Notes: generated by a model from the sequence alone, not told the origin. Shown: positions 35,533-46,729, counted from the stretch's first letter. The stretch: 64,000 nt of DNA from Gnetum montanum (GCA_015680685.1 MNCI01017937.1:295836-359835); one strand, 5' to 3'. Numbers and translations: made by a program.

Positions 35533-35789
35533 TCATTGGTTAGCAAGATGTAGATAATCGAGAGAAATCAATTTCTTTTGTAACCAATAAGGAGCCAACT
35601 GAGAATTCAAAGCAGTAAGAGGAGCAAGTAAAATAGGTAACCACCATGGATAAAGCTTACAACGAAGACTAGGATAGATCTTAACATTAGTCTATTCTAT
35701 ACAATCATGTAAGACCTACTAAGTCCTCTAAATGCTTTTGAAGATATGAGATCTAGGAATGATAATCATATAAGAAGAGAGAGTTTAAT
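35533..35789 (-). pseudogene. LINE ORF2 C-terminal fragment
   Basis: The minus strand reads as an open C-terminal LINE-type sequence (L-R-C-K-L-Y-P-W-W-L-P-I-L-L-A-P-L-T-A, then L-A-P-Y-W-L-Q-K-K), ending at the stop at 35533-35535. It continues the LINE found at 52367-54755 and is separated from it by the LTR insertion. Positions 35633-35789 are present again at 52367-52525. Confidence 0.6.
35633..35789. repeat. long flank duplication, left copy
   Basis: About 157 bp, repeated at 52367-52525 with about nine differences, ending exactly where the outer LTR begins. It flanks the inserted element on both sides and is far longer than the normal 5-bp target duplication. Confidence 0.85.
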
Positions 35790-36106
35790 TGAAACACCAC
35801 AAAATTTCAGGTCTTGGTGTCTCGATTGCAAATTTGGCTAAGTGTCAAAATGGTGGCACTTTGCCCAAATTTTTCGAAGTGTTGAGTGTAGTTAGCTCCA
35901 ATTACTAGTTTTGCAAATTTTTTTTTCTCACTACTGAGTTATGCATCCCACACGTAACACAGGGTGAGCATAGCAACCAAAGTTAGAAAATTTTCAAACT
36001 TTTCTAGTCACCTCCAGACTTAGAAATTTTTTTGAATTTTTCTTGTAATTCCACCTACTACACTGCCATGTGGCACCTAATCTATTTTTTGTGCTAACCT
36101 TAGCCT

Positions 36107-36114
36107 TATAAATA
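36107..36114 (+). promoter_or_regulatory. TATA box of the outer LTR
   Basis: TATAAATA preceded by a degenerate G-box (CATGTGGCACC), mirroring the arrangement in the inner Tat LTR. Confidence 0.6.
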
Positions 36115-36138
36115 CCCCTAGACCCCATGTTTTAATAG

Positions 36139-36283
36139 TTGGCATTCCCAGGGCGATTGGCATTGCCAAACGGTTGGCATTCCTAGGCAGTTGGCATTCT
36201 CAAATCGTTGGCATTCCTAAGTAGTTGGCATTCTCAAACGGTTGGCATTCCCAAGCAGTTGGCATTCTTAGAAGGTTGGTATT
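36139..36283 (+). repeat. 17-bp tandem repeat in the outer LTR leader, nine units
   Basis: TTGGCATT words start at 36139, 36157, 36174, 36191, 36208, 36225, 36242, 36259 and 36275 (last one TTGGTATT). They lie just downstream of the TATA box, so they would be transcribed. The inner Tat LTR has a looser version of the same TTGGCAA/TTGGCATT repetition. Confidence 0.88.
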
Positions 36284-36356
36284 TCTTGGATGTGAGCATT
36301 TTACCATAGGGCATTTTTTGACATTTGGCACTGAGCATCTTTGGGTGAACAAGACC

Positions 36357-38239
36357 TGAAACACCCTAAATTTTCAAGGCATTCTTGCTTCACTAGGTCC
36401 TTGGAATTCAGGAAACGTCATGTCATTTCGACAAGAAATGGACGCTCTGAGTTTAGACTGTCAAGTTAGGCAAATTTTCTAAATCCAGTGTTGATAGGCC
36501 TGATGAACTCTCCGGCCTGCCCACCTAGGTAATTTATCCAGCTGACAGTCTACTCAGAAGCAATGTGTGGGATTGTCAGCAGTGCTCAGATTGCGCAAAA
36601 CAATTTGGAAAATTTTCTAGTCAAGAAGTTTGCTATGCTATGTAGCGTAGCAAGCCTCAAAAAGTTGCAGAACGAAGTACTACACTATGCTATGCTACGC
36701 AGCATAGCACAACATAGCAAAAGCAAGATAGAAAGGCCTAGCTTACTTAGTGATTTCAATTGCACTTAACAAGCACCTTTGGCCTTTCAAAACCAGTTGC
36801 TTCGCTCAACTTCCAAGTCTTTCAGCAAAGCTCCTTTCATTGGAAGAGCACCGAAAGAGCAAGCTATGTCAGCTGCTATGCTATGATACTCTACGCAGTG
36901 TAGCACAATGTAGCAATAATGTAAGAACGAGAAAGGATGTCTCAAGATGCAGAATCAGCAGGTTCGTAGGCTTCACATCGAAAAAAAGCAAAGGTCGCAA
37001 ATTGTCAGCATGATCTTCAAACATTTGCAATGCAAATCATAGTTAAGTTCAGCAGCTATGCTATGCTACACTAGTAGCGTAGCAAACATGCAGAAAATAG
37101 CCAACACACTTCAAAGGCTTCCAACACTTGTAGTTAAATCCAAGGCATATTTCTTCCTTGAACTGGTGGCTACGATATGCTACACTACATAGCATAGCAC
37201 AACATAGTAAACAGCTACGCTACACCAAACATGCTACGCTCCATAGCGTAGCACAGCATAGCAGGCAATTGGGCATAGTGTAGCATAGCAAGCAGTCACA
37301 CTACGCCAAACATGCTATGTTCCATAGCGTAGCACAACGTAGTAGGTGGCTATGCTACATCAGTGCACTTCACTCCTTGTTTGCATCATTGGCACACCTG
37401 ATCCTAGCACCTCCACTCCTGATAGCATAATTGCAGCATGGCAGGCTTGTCAATCAATCAACTTTGCATGTCCATGCAACATGGACACGTCAACATCTTG
37501 TGGGTCTAGGACACGTGGCATCCAAACCGCATTTCTCCCGTGCTCCTAGCCCTATAAATACCCCGACGAGCAATGCTCAAAGGGTTGGCAAATTGGCATT
37601 TTAAAGAGCAAAACTGGTTGGCAAAAATTGAAGTTGGTTGGCATTTTTGAGCAGCTTTAAGCATTGTTGGCAAAAATCTGGCTTGGCAGGAATCAAATTG
37701 GCAATCTTGAGCATTGTAAACATTCATGAGTTGGAAAAATCAAAGAGTTAGCATTCCCACTTGGCACTTTGTCAGCTCCTTTCTATTGCCTTTGTAGCAT
37801 TTTGCATTGTTAGCTTTTGAAACTACGTTCAAGCATATAGTTGGCTTGCTTTTGAACATCCTGGTTACTCTTGGAATCTTTGTGCTTCCTAACATCGCAC
37901 AACCGATTGTATCCACCTTGATAGAGTAAAGCCATAATCTTGAAGTGGTGCATTTCTTAACTCCATTTTACTTCATTTCCTTGCATATCATTGCATTTTA
38001 CATCATTTTGATTTCCTTTCATATAATAATCAATATTTTACAATATAAAAATTATTTTCCAAGTTACACGTTTGCAAAAGGTTTAGTGACACTAATTAAG
38101 TCCTTGTTTGATTGACCAGACCATTCAAGGCACCCCGTTTCCATTTTATCCAACATGGCCCTCACGCAGATTTGGGGTTAAGACTGTCCAACTAACGACC
38201 CCTTGGTGTTTCCAACTATTGACATTTTCAGTCATTACA
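36357..38239 (+). repeat. Tat element 5' LTR
   Basis: Starts TGAAACACCCTAAATTTTC and ends GTCATTACA. U3 holds many direct and inverted copies of TGCTACGCTA / TAGCGTAGCA. A G-box (ACACGTGGCA, 37511-37520) lies about 35 bp before a TATA box (37553-37560). R-U5 is rich in TTGGCA words. Confidence 0.93.
37511..37560 (+). promoter_or_regulatory. ABRE-type G-box and TATA box of the Tat LTR
   Basis: ACACGTGGC matches the ABA-responsive element core; TATAAATA follows at 37553-37560. In the 3' LTR the same pair is at 50827-50832 (CACGTG) and 50868-50875. Conservation in both copies shows it was present at insertion; ABA or stress control is an inference. Confidence 0.6.
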
Positions 38240-38245
38240 GTTTTT

Positions 38246-38263
38246 TGGCACTAGAAGGAGGGC
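38246..38263 (+). promoter_or_regulatory. primer-binding site of the Tat element
   Basis: TGGCACTAGAAGGAGGGC six bases after the LTR end. The same site in the outer element is TGGAACTAGAAAGAGGGC. I cannot assign the tRNA with confidence. Confidence 0.55.
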
Positions 38264-38286
38264 CTTTTGGTGTTTTTTCCGTGTCT

Positions 38287-38612
38287 TATGGTAGTTCTAT
38301 AAGTGTTCTGCACCCCAACACATACTAGTGTAAAATTGACACCCTTTTGTGGTTGTTTACACATCGTGTGGTGTAGATCAGTCGCTTTAGTAGTTTCTTT
38401 GGAACCCTGTAGGACATAAAGCCTCCGATCGCCATTTGACCTGCTTTTTTTATGGTAGTCTTGCGCGTGTTCTGTACCCTGTCACACACTAGCATAAACT
38501 TGACACCCTTTTGTGGTTATTTACACATCGTGTGGTACAAATCGGTCGCTTTGACGGTTCCTTTAGAATCCGGCAAGACATAAAGCCTTTGATCACTTTC
38601 TGATCTCCTTGT
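38287..38612 (+). repeat. 164-bp tandem duplication in the Tat leader
   Basis: Units 38287-38450 and 38451-38612 both begin TATGGTAGT and share GTTCTG.ACCC, TTGACACCCTTTTGTGGTT and CACATCGTGTGGT blocks. The outer LTR element has one shorter version at 52270-52366. Confidence 0.8.
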
Positions 38613-38647
38613 TTTTCTCATTTGCAAACCCGTTTAGCTTTGCAACA

Positions 38648-40600
38648 ATGACTTCTTTAAGCACTGTTGCTAACACCTTTAATGTTGAGGTTCCCTTCAC
38701 GGTTCAAGACATCATAGGTGCTAAGCAACCACTCAGCCTTGGGCTGGGGCCACGTCAATCCTTCAAGATCCAGAACCAGGGACCCGAGGGCTTAGCTCAA
38801 CAACATGAGTGATACAACTTTCTCTGTACTAAGGTGCAGGCAAACCTGCCCTTAGATGAGTAAGAACTCGAGGACAAGCATAGCTTCAAGTTCGCATACT
38901 GCAACTAGAAGGAATTTATTCCCACTCCTGGCATTTCCATCCCATTGACACAAATAAACCAATGGCTTCTAGACCAACTGATCCAGGTCCTTAGGCCTAG
39001 GGAGCCGCAAAACAAAGCGTCTCACCATGATGAGGCTTTCTAGGATGGACAAGAGAAACTGGATTCCTAATCCGACCCGGGGGGGGGGGATCAAACCAAC
39101 CCTGTCAACATTCATCCCACCCTGTCCTTTTGGGCAAACTCGCTCCATACCACTACTCCCTTCGTGATCACGTCTACACCATCGCATATCACGATTCCAT
39201 CGGTAACGAGTAGCCCTACCATTTCTTCAGTGCATCAGCATGCCCATGCCCTTGTCTCAACCCCGGTCACTACTCCTCCGGTGACTTTTCACCAATCCTT
39301 TTTTGCTTTGCAACATATGCCAATCACGGCTACCTTGCCATACATTCATGCAATACCTACCTTGTAGTCATGTGCAACTTCCACCCCTATTCCTGCATTT
39401 ACACCTATCCCACCGTCAGCGGTGGGCCCAAGCCTGTCCACATGGTGAACCCTGTTTACTTCTCCTCCTACTACGCTACCCTCTTAGATGTCCCGTTACA
39501 TTGGCCATTAGACCTACCAAGCCCTGCAAATGGTACAACCCAGCACTGGACTCTGGTCTATCCCATCGGCTATGCAAGCAGTCCATCCCTTAGCATAACT
39601 CACGACTACTGCTCCAACAGCACCACTTGCTGGGTGGTGGACAACACTAGTAGCATAGTTCATAGGGGCCATCCCAATGGCACCATCTATGGGTCACGTT
39701 GCTACCCCTACTAATCCACAGATGGGAGCTACCCTGGTAGTTCCCCAAACATCTGCATCATCTCCAGGTCTGGATCAAGCGTTCCAACTTATCCAGACCC
39801 TTACTAAGGAAATAAATTACCTCAAAGCTATCGGGTCTGATACGGTTCAAGTCATGGACTTCTACCAAGATGATCCCATCAAACCGACAGTCCCTACGTT
39901 AACGTTACCCTAGGGATGTCGCACCCCCATTTCACAAAATACAATGGGGAAGGGGATCCCAATGCACACCTTGTTACATTTAGGTTTGAGTCCCTTCTTC
40001 TGCAACAATGACCGCACATGATCATCCGTGTCTTTGCTATGTATCTGACTGAAAAGGCTCTGGATGGGTTCCGTGCACTTTCATGCTCCTCCATATCAAC
40101 CCTAGAGGAGCTTCTAACCCAATTCGTGATGCGTTTCAAGTACAACTTGAGACCAGTGGTCATGTTGGATCAGTTGATGAGCATGAAACAAGACCCGCTG
40201 GAGCCAGTCCAAAAGTTCATCCAACGTTGGAGCGTGACCCTTAACAAAATCCACGATCCCATAGTGGAGGCCCACTTGTTGGCTGTCTTTAAGGGTGCAG
40301 TGAATGACTTTATTAAGTCTAAGCTATATTACCTCACTCCACGCACTCTCAGTCAGGCTTTCGCCTAGACTAAGAGTATACAAGATGTAGCTGAGGCAAG
40401 CAAAGACCTAGCCTACATTGCATACAAGAATACCTTCACAAAGAAGGACAAGGGTAAGGCTACAATAGCCACAGTGGCCGCTGTGGCGAACGAGGCGAAA
40501 CCCAAACCTAACAACAACAGTAACAAAAACACCAATCTAGTACGTCTTGAGAATCAATCCAATACATCATGAGAATCAATCCTTGCATGTCTACATGGAT
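38648..40600 (+). pseudogene. gag of the Tat element
   Basis: The first ATG with a sensible frame is at 38648. The Pro/Thr-rich N-terminal half is broken by stops and frame changes (39164-39913). The gag core lies at about 39910-40370: K-Y-N-G-E-G-D-P-N-A-H, then T-E-K-A-L-D-G-F-R-A-L and L-T-Q-F-V-M-R-F, with 40018-40368 open. A Lys-rich tail follows; no zinc knuckle was seen. A G10 run at about 39078 could be a local sequencing or assembly problem. Confidence 0.75.
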
Positions 40601-40749
40601 CCCCTCAACGCCAACAATGCCAGTTACATCATCAACACCATCGGTGTTGATAGTGATCTTAGACTGCCCCAGCAGTAGTTTGTGGTCCAAAGCCATCCCA
40701 ACTAACTTTTTGTGATGGTTCCATTAGGGAAGACCTTGAAAAGGGTTAG

Positions 40750-41178
40750 GTGACTACAACACCTTTGTTCATCACAATCTGGGTCAGTCATAATAAGATC
40801 TGGAGGATACATGTCGATGATGAGGCTTCTACAAATGTCATCCCTTTCCCTATTGTGGACAAGCTGGGTTTGGATGACCAGATCAAACCCACAACAATGT
40901 CATGCTTGAAGTCATTCAATGGGGCACGGGTTGTGGTAAAGGGCATGGTCCACACAGACTTCATGGCAGGGGACCAATTCCCCACAAATGCAATGTTCAT
41001 CGTGGTTGAAGGGATGCCCAAGTTTAACCTGATCCTGGAAAGGTCATGGTTAGTGCAACTTAGGGCTGTTTCTTTGCCCATTCATCAAGAAATCCATCTA
41101 CCCTATGTAGGTAGGGAGGTGGTAATACATGGAAATGAGGTAGCAACACAAGCTATCAATAATGTAGGCATGGAATAG
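40750..41178 (+). pseudogene. aspartic protease of the Tat element
   Basis: An open frame of 142 codons with W-R-I-H-V-D-D-E-A-S-T-N-V-I-P (usual D-x-G replaced by D-D-E, so the active-site glycine is lost), L-G-L-D-D-Q-I, and L-I-L-E-R-S-W-L. Its length and motifs fit the retropepsin of Tat elements. It lies directly after gag. Confidence 0.78.
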
Positions 41179-41536
41179 GGCTCAGAGGTCGTAACCTCTA
41201 AGAATGAAGCACCTATTTCTGTAAACACTAACTGTTTGGCAAGAGAACCAGCTTAGCATGCCGGTTTAGAAAACAAAAATGTGTGGGTTGATTTTCCCTT
41301 CCAAGAGGGGGACAATGATATAGATGAAGGCCTTGGCAAAGCACCTCAGCCTTACGCCTTGCCCAAACCACAATGGGTTAAGAAGTAGCTACACATAGCG
41401 TAGCAACCCTACTACTTCTTGCCCAGTCGCCATCCCTTGTACATTTACCACCTTTTTTTTCTTGCATTCATCCTTCTACGCTAGGTACTAATTAGGCATC
41501 CTTTAAATCATTAGCATATCATCCCTTTAACACACC
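41179..41536 (+). other. Tat element, decayed sequence after protease
   Basis: Possible continuation of the protease frame to about 41385 (Y-A-L-P-K-P-Q-W-V-K-K), then noncoding sequence with a TAGCGTAGCA word near 41398. Confidence 0.45.
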
Positions 41537-41776
41537 ATGGCTCGAAATGGCCTAAAACTAGCAATGGCCCGAAATGGCCTAAAACTAGTAATGGCTAGAA
41601 ATGGCCTAAAACTAGCGATGGCCTGAAATGGCCTAAAACTAGCGATGGCTCAAAATGGCCTAAAACTAGCGATGGCCCAAAATGGCCTAAAACTAGCAAT
41701 GGCCTGAAATGGACTAAAACTAGCGATGACCTGAAATGGCCTAAAACTAGCAGGGGCTTGAAATGGCCTAAAACTA
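41537..41776 (+). repeat. 27-bp minisatellite, nine units
   Basis: The unit is ATGGCTCGAAATGGCCTAAAACTAGCA with minor variants; units follow without spacers. The CCTAAAACTAGCA half resembles the CCTTAAACTAGCA words at 44165-44450 and 48026-48405. Confidence 0.92.
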
Positions 41777-41954
41777 AAACATCAAAAATGAAAACTTAAC
41801 ATAAAATCAATAGCATAGAGAATGCATAAGTCAGCATAGAACCAATTCCTTTTTTTTTAAATTCTCCGTTTTCATTCAAAACTTTTTCACTTAAAAACAA
41901 TGTTTGCAAAAATTCTACAAATTTTTTTTTCAAAACTTCAAAAATCCCATGCTG

Positions 41955-43858
41955 TCATGGGTTGTCTTCACCCACATCATCTTTGCCTACATCATTCCCT
42001 TTCACCTTTCCTTCCACTGCATTTTCCTCTTCAGCCTCTTCATTCCCACCCTTTGCAGGCCCTGCATCCTCATCTAAAACCTACATTGTAAAAGTAAAGG
42101 AGTTGGCTAGGGCAAGCATCTCAATGGTGGGGACACTTGGATTCGGGGCCAAAAACAAATCCATAAGCCCAACATCTTGAAGGTGCTTGATCAGGGATTT
42201 CGAGGCCGCGCTGCATATCTAGCGTTGGCTCTCATCTACCTCCCCGTACTTGGAGTAGATGTTGGCCTCCCAGTTCCCAGAGGTTATCATCGTCACCTCC
42301 TGGGACTTCTTCGCCCCCATAGAATTTTGCACAAAAGAAGTTAGCACAAAAACACAAAAAAAAATGATGACACTCGAACATGCAATAACTATTATTTAGC
42401 TTACTAGGCTTAAATGGTGATGGGAATGGTGGAAGATTAACCAAGACATCTTCAATGGTGATCGGTTTAAAGGGTGCCCATCCCTCATCCAACCAACCAG
42501 ACTCCTTGCATCTGTTGTAGAGTTTGGGATACTAGGTTGGGTAGGTTTGGTACTCACCACTGCACTAGCCTATCACACCTGCATGCATATCCTTAGCGGA
42601 AGAAAACTCCTGTAATGCCATCTGTACTAAGGTCAACGCATTCGTATCACCATGAAGCCCCTCCTCGTTGTTGTAAAACCTAGTAACAAAAACACATCGT
42701 TAACATTTGGCTAGCGTAGCAAACGTTGCATAGCATAGTGGAACATGGCTACAAAACTCACCGATAGCACTGTAGATGGTTCCTAGTGGGTTTTGGAAGC
42801 ACGTTCCCATATGACATGCAATGAACAAAGTGTTGTAGAGATGGTAGCAATTATACTCAGGCATGTCCCAGATCTAGGCCAAGCACATTAAATTTTTGGG
42901 GTGCTGACTGGATCCTTCTCCTTGCCCACTGCTAATTGCTCCATCCATCAAAAATCTCAGAATACCCTTATTTGCCCCAGGCAACAGGGTTTTTGTTATG
43001 GTGGCTGCTACCTCCTCCGCCAAGTGTGACCAAAAAATCACACTAAAGCGTTGGAGAAGGAAGTGTAGGAACTCCTGTGCTTCCTCCCGGAACCAGACCG
43101 CTTCCTACCCCACATGTGTATGGGGTGGAGGAACATTAGCTAGTGGTTCGCTCATGCAACACAAGACCCCTACAATTTCTAGGACAATTAAAATCGGCCT
43201 TAGCGCTACCCTACACAACACAATAACAAATGTTAGCATCATGTCCAGGTGAAACACACGTATAGCATAGACAAACTAGCATTTTAGAAAATAGCGTAGC
43301 ACAATTCTCTTCATGCACATAGTGTAGCAAAAACACGAAGGCAATAGCGTAGCAAAATTAGCTTAGTGTAGCAACAAAGTGATTAGCCCTAACGAAGAGA
43401 TGAATGTTACGCTATGATAAAATACATGTTACACTATCACATCACATATGGCCAAACCCTCCTGAAGGTTCTACGCTATGCCATTTGCATGCCAAGTAGC
43501 TCAAATCGTTCAAGCCTCTATGATAATGATAATCGTAGCAATGGCAGTGTAGGCGACCTTGCATGCAACCTTAGTGTAGCATATATACATCCGCTGTGGC
43601 TGAAATGACAATAATGATGGTGTAAAGGAAAAAACAAGGACAACACAATGACAGAAAACACAGATAGCTAAAACTAAATTGCAGAAACAAAAGTAAGAAA
43701 AATAAAAACAAAAATAGAGGCATGAGAAAATAGAGAATGCACAATAGCCTACCGGGTCAACAGTGTTTCCTCTCGCACCACATCACGCGCCCTAGGGTTT
43801 CCTTCACTTCATCAACCTTAGCGAGTACCAGGTGCTTGCATTCTTTCTTGGGAGCCAT
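41955..43858 (-). pseudogene. antisense intron-containing gene relic, HAD/FCP1-like, inside the Tat element
   Basis: Opposite to gag-pol, between protease and RT. Proposed exons (plus coordinates): 43753-43858 (ATG at 43858; M-A-P-K-K-E-C-K), about 43445-43599, 42762-43210, 42405-42679, and 41955 to about 42318. GT donors follow at 43752, 42761 and 42404, and AG acceptors precede 43599, 43210 and 42679. Exon 3 resembles FCP1/NIF-type HAD phosphatases: P-I-L-I-V-L-E-I-V-G-V-L-C (motif I), E-F-L-H-F-L-L-Q-R-F-S-V-I-F-W-S, then I-W-D-M-P and Y-N-T-L-F-I...F-Q-N-P-L-G-T-I. The catalytic aspartates of motif I (D-x-D) and of the later D-D-S motif are replaced, so catalysis is unlikely. Exon 4 continues in that family's style (N-E-E-G-L-H-G-D). 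Exon 5 encodes an unrecognised region with an acidic tail. In-frame stops in exons 3-5 are TAG. One junction is out of frame. Confidence 0.6.
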
Positions 43859-43993
43859 CGTATTACTTGTAGACTCTTTCCTTGTTGCTATGTCAAAATT
43901 GCCTTGCTCTCTATTGGCACAATCGCTCTACACTCTGAATGTGGGCTCTGTGCTGTTATGGTAGAAATGACAAGTTTACCAGGGGTTAATCCC

Positions 43994-44001
43994 TATTTAT
44001 A
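43994..44001 (-). promoter_or_regulatory. TATA box for the antisense gene
   Basis: TATAAATA on the minus strand about 136 nt upstream of the ATG at 43858, followed by purine-rich leader sequence. It suggests that the antisense gene had its own promoter. Confidence 0.5.
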
Positions 44002-44164
44002 GTTAGAATAGTAAAAAGGAAACTTGTCATTCTCTCTCTCCATTTAATGCAGAGTATGTCGTGCAGCGTGCATGCTCGCCATGACATCATAGCACTATTT
44101 GCATTAACATAGGTTGGCCTGGGCAAAAAGCCTTGGCATGCTTCAAACTAGCCGTTTTCCTTCC

Positions 44165-44450
44165 CAAAAATATCTAGTTAGCAGTCCAAAAAGACCTTAA
44201 ACTAGCAATCCTAACATAGTTTCAATCTAGTTAGCAGTCTGCAATGACATTAAACTAGTAGTTTTGACCCTTCTACTCGTTGGCAGTCTATAATGACATT
44301 AAACTAGTGGTTTCACATTTCTACATTAGTGGTTTTGCATTTTTACATTAAGCAGTTTTGCATTTTTACATTAGTAGTTTCACACTTTACATTGACAGTT
44401 TGGTATTTTTACGTCTTAGTAGTCTACCGTGACCTTAAACTGGCAAATCT
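44165..44450 (+). repeat. degenerate array of GACCTTAAACTAGCA-type units
   Basis: Words such as GTTAGCAGTC and GACATTAAACTAGT recur at spacings of about 40-60 bp. Similar words form arrays at 41537-41776 and 48026-48405, so such repeats flank the antisense gene and also follow pol. Confidence 0.65.
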
Positions 44451-44570
44451 TAAGCTTTGCATCGTACTTTACTAATTACATTACATTGCTATTTTGCAAA
44501 TTTTCACTATACATGATTACTACCAACAGGTATCTCTTAACTAGACTTTTATCTCATTTTGGTAGGTTGA

Positions 44571-46729
44571 GTGAGGATGGAAACCCATCATGATCTCTCT
44601 TCACCATTAGCTTTAGTAAGACAACTTAACCCAGATCTAATAGATTGGGAATCACCTGTAGTTAGCACCATAGCATCCTTAGAAACATCCCTAGACTGGC
44701 CTGAGCATATGGTCCAAACCCTAGATTTAGAGGCCAGGGATGTAACTGAGGGTCCTCTCATCGAGACGCCTGTGACCACATCTAGGGGGGAGTTAAAAAC
44801 ATTGAAACTTAGTTCCCTCCTAGATTCGTAGATGCACAAAGATGTAGCCAAAATTTTGCAAGACAACATTGAAGTCTTTGCATGGTCATACAATGACATG
44901 TCGGGTTTAGATCCGAGGTTGATACAACACAACATTATGTTAGATCCACGCATGAAAGCGATTAAGTAGAAGGATCGTAAGGTTAAACTAGAGATCACAC
45001 TGGTCATACATGATGAAATCACTAAGATATACTAGGATGGTTTCATCTGAGTAGTTGATTACTCAGAATGGGTGTCCAACATCGTTGTAGTTTCTAAGAA
45101 AATGGGAGGAATACGAATCTGTATAGACTTTCGGGATCTGAACAAGGCAACGATCAAAGATGATTTCCCACTTCCAAGCATCGATCAACTTATTGAAACT
45201 ACGACTGGTCATGCTCTGTTATCCTTCATGGATGGTTTCTTTGGCTAAAACAAAATCTGCATTAACCTAGAGCATTAATTAACAACAACCTTCATGACCC
45301 CATGGGGCACTTTTTGTTACACTATGATGGATTTTGGGCTCAAGAACACCGGAGCAACCTACCAGCGAGGCATGACTTACATCTTTAGTAACTACATCTT
45401 AGAGACATTGAATGACTACGTGGATGAAATACTAGTGAAATCTAAAGAATCCACTAATCATCCCAATGATCTAGGTGTAGTTCTCAAGTGTTGTCAAATG
45501 CACGATTTATGTCTCAATCCTAAAAAGTGTGTCTTCAGGATGAGAACGAGATGCATGTATCAGAGACTGGAATACGAGTGGACCCTGACAAAGTTAAGGT
45601 CATCATTAACTTGGCGCCACCTACAAATCTTAAGGAATTACGTGGGTTACAAGGTAGAGTGCAGTTCATTAGAAGGTTTAAAGAAAAATTGATCGACAAG
45701 TTACACCCCATGCAACATCTACTAAAGAAAGGGGTTGACTTCGAATGGACACCACAGTGCCAACAAGCCTTCAATGATATGAAGAAAGACCTTTTGCACC
45801 TCCCAACTATTTACCCACTGCAGAGGGATAAGCCTTTCTTCATCTACCTTACCACCTCGAACACGTCTATCGCAACACTGTTATGTCAAAAATGGGATGA
45901 CGGTTCTGAGATACCAGTGTACTACCTTAGTCATGCACTAATAGTGTATGAGGTGAAATACAATGAGGTGGAGAGAAAATGCCTTGCATTAGAGTTTGCA
46001 TTGAAGAAGTGGAGACATTACCTATTTTGTAGCAAAATTAACATCATTTGCAAAAGCAACATACTCCGAGCTATCACAAACAATCTGTATGAAAGCAGTA
46101 GGATAGCTCGGTGGAAAGCAATAACAACAGAATTCGATTTGCATTATGTGAGCCAATCATCGACGAAAGGTCAAGCGATAGCAATGCAACTTACAACCTC
46201 ACCCATCGATGATCAGGCGATCATAGATCTTGAATTCCCAGATGAGCATGTTAGCACTATCAATGTCATCCCATCGCATCTTGAAGCTACTCTGCATTTC
46301 GATGATGCCTCGATCGCACGAGGAGGTAGTGCGGCTGTTGTCATGTCGTTTCCCTCTGGGGAAATGCATCCTTTAGCTTATCATTTTTCATTCCCTTGTA
46401 CAAAAAATGTGGCTGAGTATGAGGGGTTACTTAGGGGCCTCTTAGCTACCCAAACACTAAGCATACAACACTTGGAAATTTGTGGAGATTCACAACTATT
46501 TGTGAATCAAATCACCAAGGTCTATGCCTGCAAAGCTATAAACCTGAAACCCTATTACGACCTAGAAAAAACTTTTCTTAAACAATTTACAACTACGGAC
46601 ATGAAACACATGCCACGCAACAAAAAAACCATAGCATATGCCTTAGCCACCCTAGCATTAAATGTTCCATCACATCTATTTGCAAATTTGCCAACCTCGA
46701 TTACTGAGTGTACTGAGCCTATCACTTAG
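44571..46729 (+). pseudogene. Tat reverse transcriptase with dual RNase H
   Basis: RT: N-I-V-V-V-S-K-K-M-G-G-I-R-I-C-I-D-F-R-D-L-N-K-A (near 45075-45150), F-P-L-P-S-I-D-Q-L, and the catalytic box Y-V-D-E-I-L-V (45417-45437; usual YVDD, so the second Asp is lost). A frameshift lies near 45535. From 45527 a 400-codon frame is open: connection domain (G-I-R-V-D-P-D-K-V), classical RNase H region (Y-Y-L-S-H-A-L), then a second RNase H (about 46295-46590) with F-D-D-A-S...G-G-S-A, A-E-Y-E-G-L-L-R-G-L and G-D-S-Q-L-F-V-N-Q. The second RNase H is the hallmark of the Tat lineage. Four or more stops interrupt the upstream RT. Confidence 0.93.

Noticed and set aside
39076-39090. G10 run as a regulatory quadruplex
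   Set aside because: A single homopolymer in decayed gag; more likely a mutation or assembly artefact.
40788-41081. 97-codon minus-strand ORF
   Set aside because: Shadow of the Tat protease.
42232-42492. Single 86-codon minus ORF treated as a gene by itself
   Set aside because: It runs through a likely intron; only its first part matches the antisense exon 4 and its last part overlaps exon 5 in another frame.
42998-43252. 84-codon plus-strand ORF within the Tat element
   Set aside because: The opposite strand carries the HAD-like exon; the plus frame shows no recognised domain.
44588-45022. 144-codon minus-strand ORF
   Set aside because: Shadow of the start of the Tat RT region; no minus-strand domain seen.
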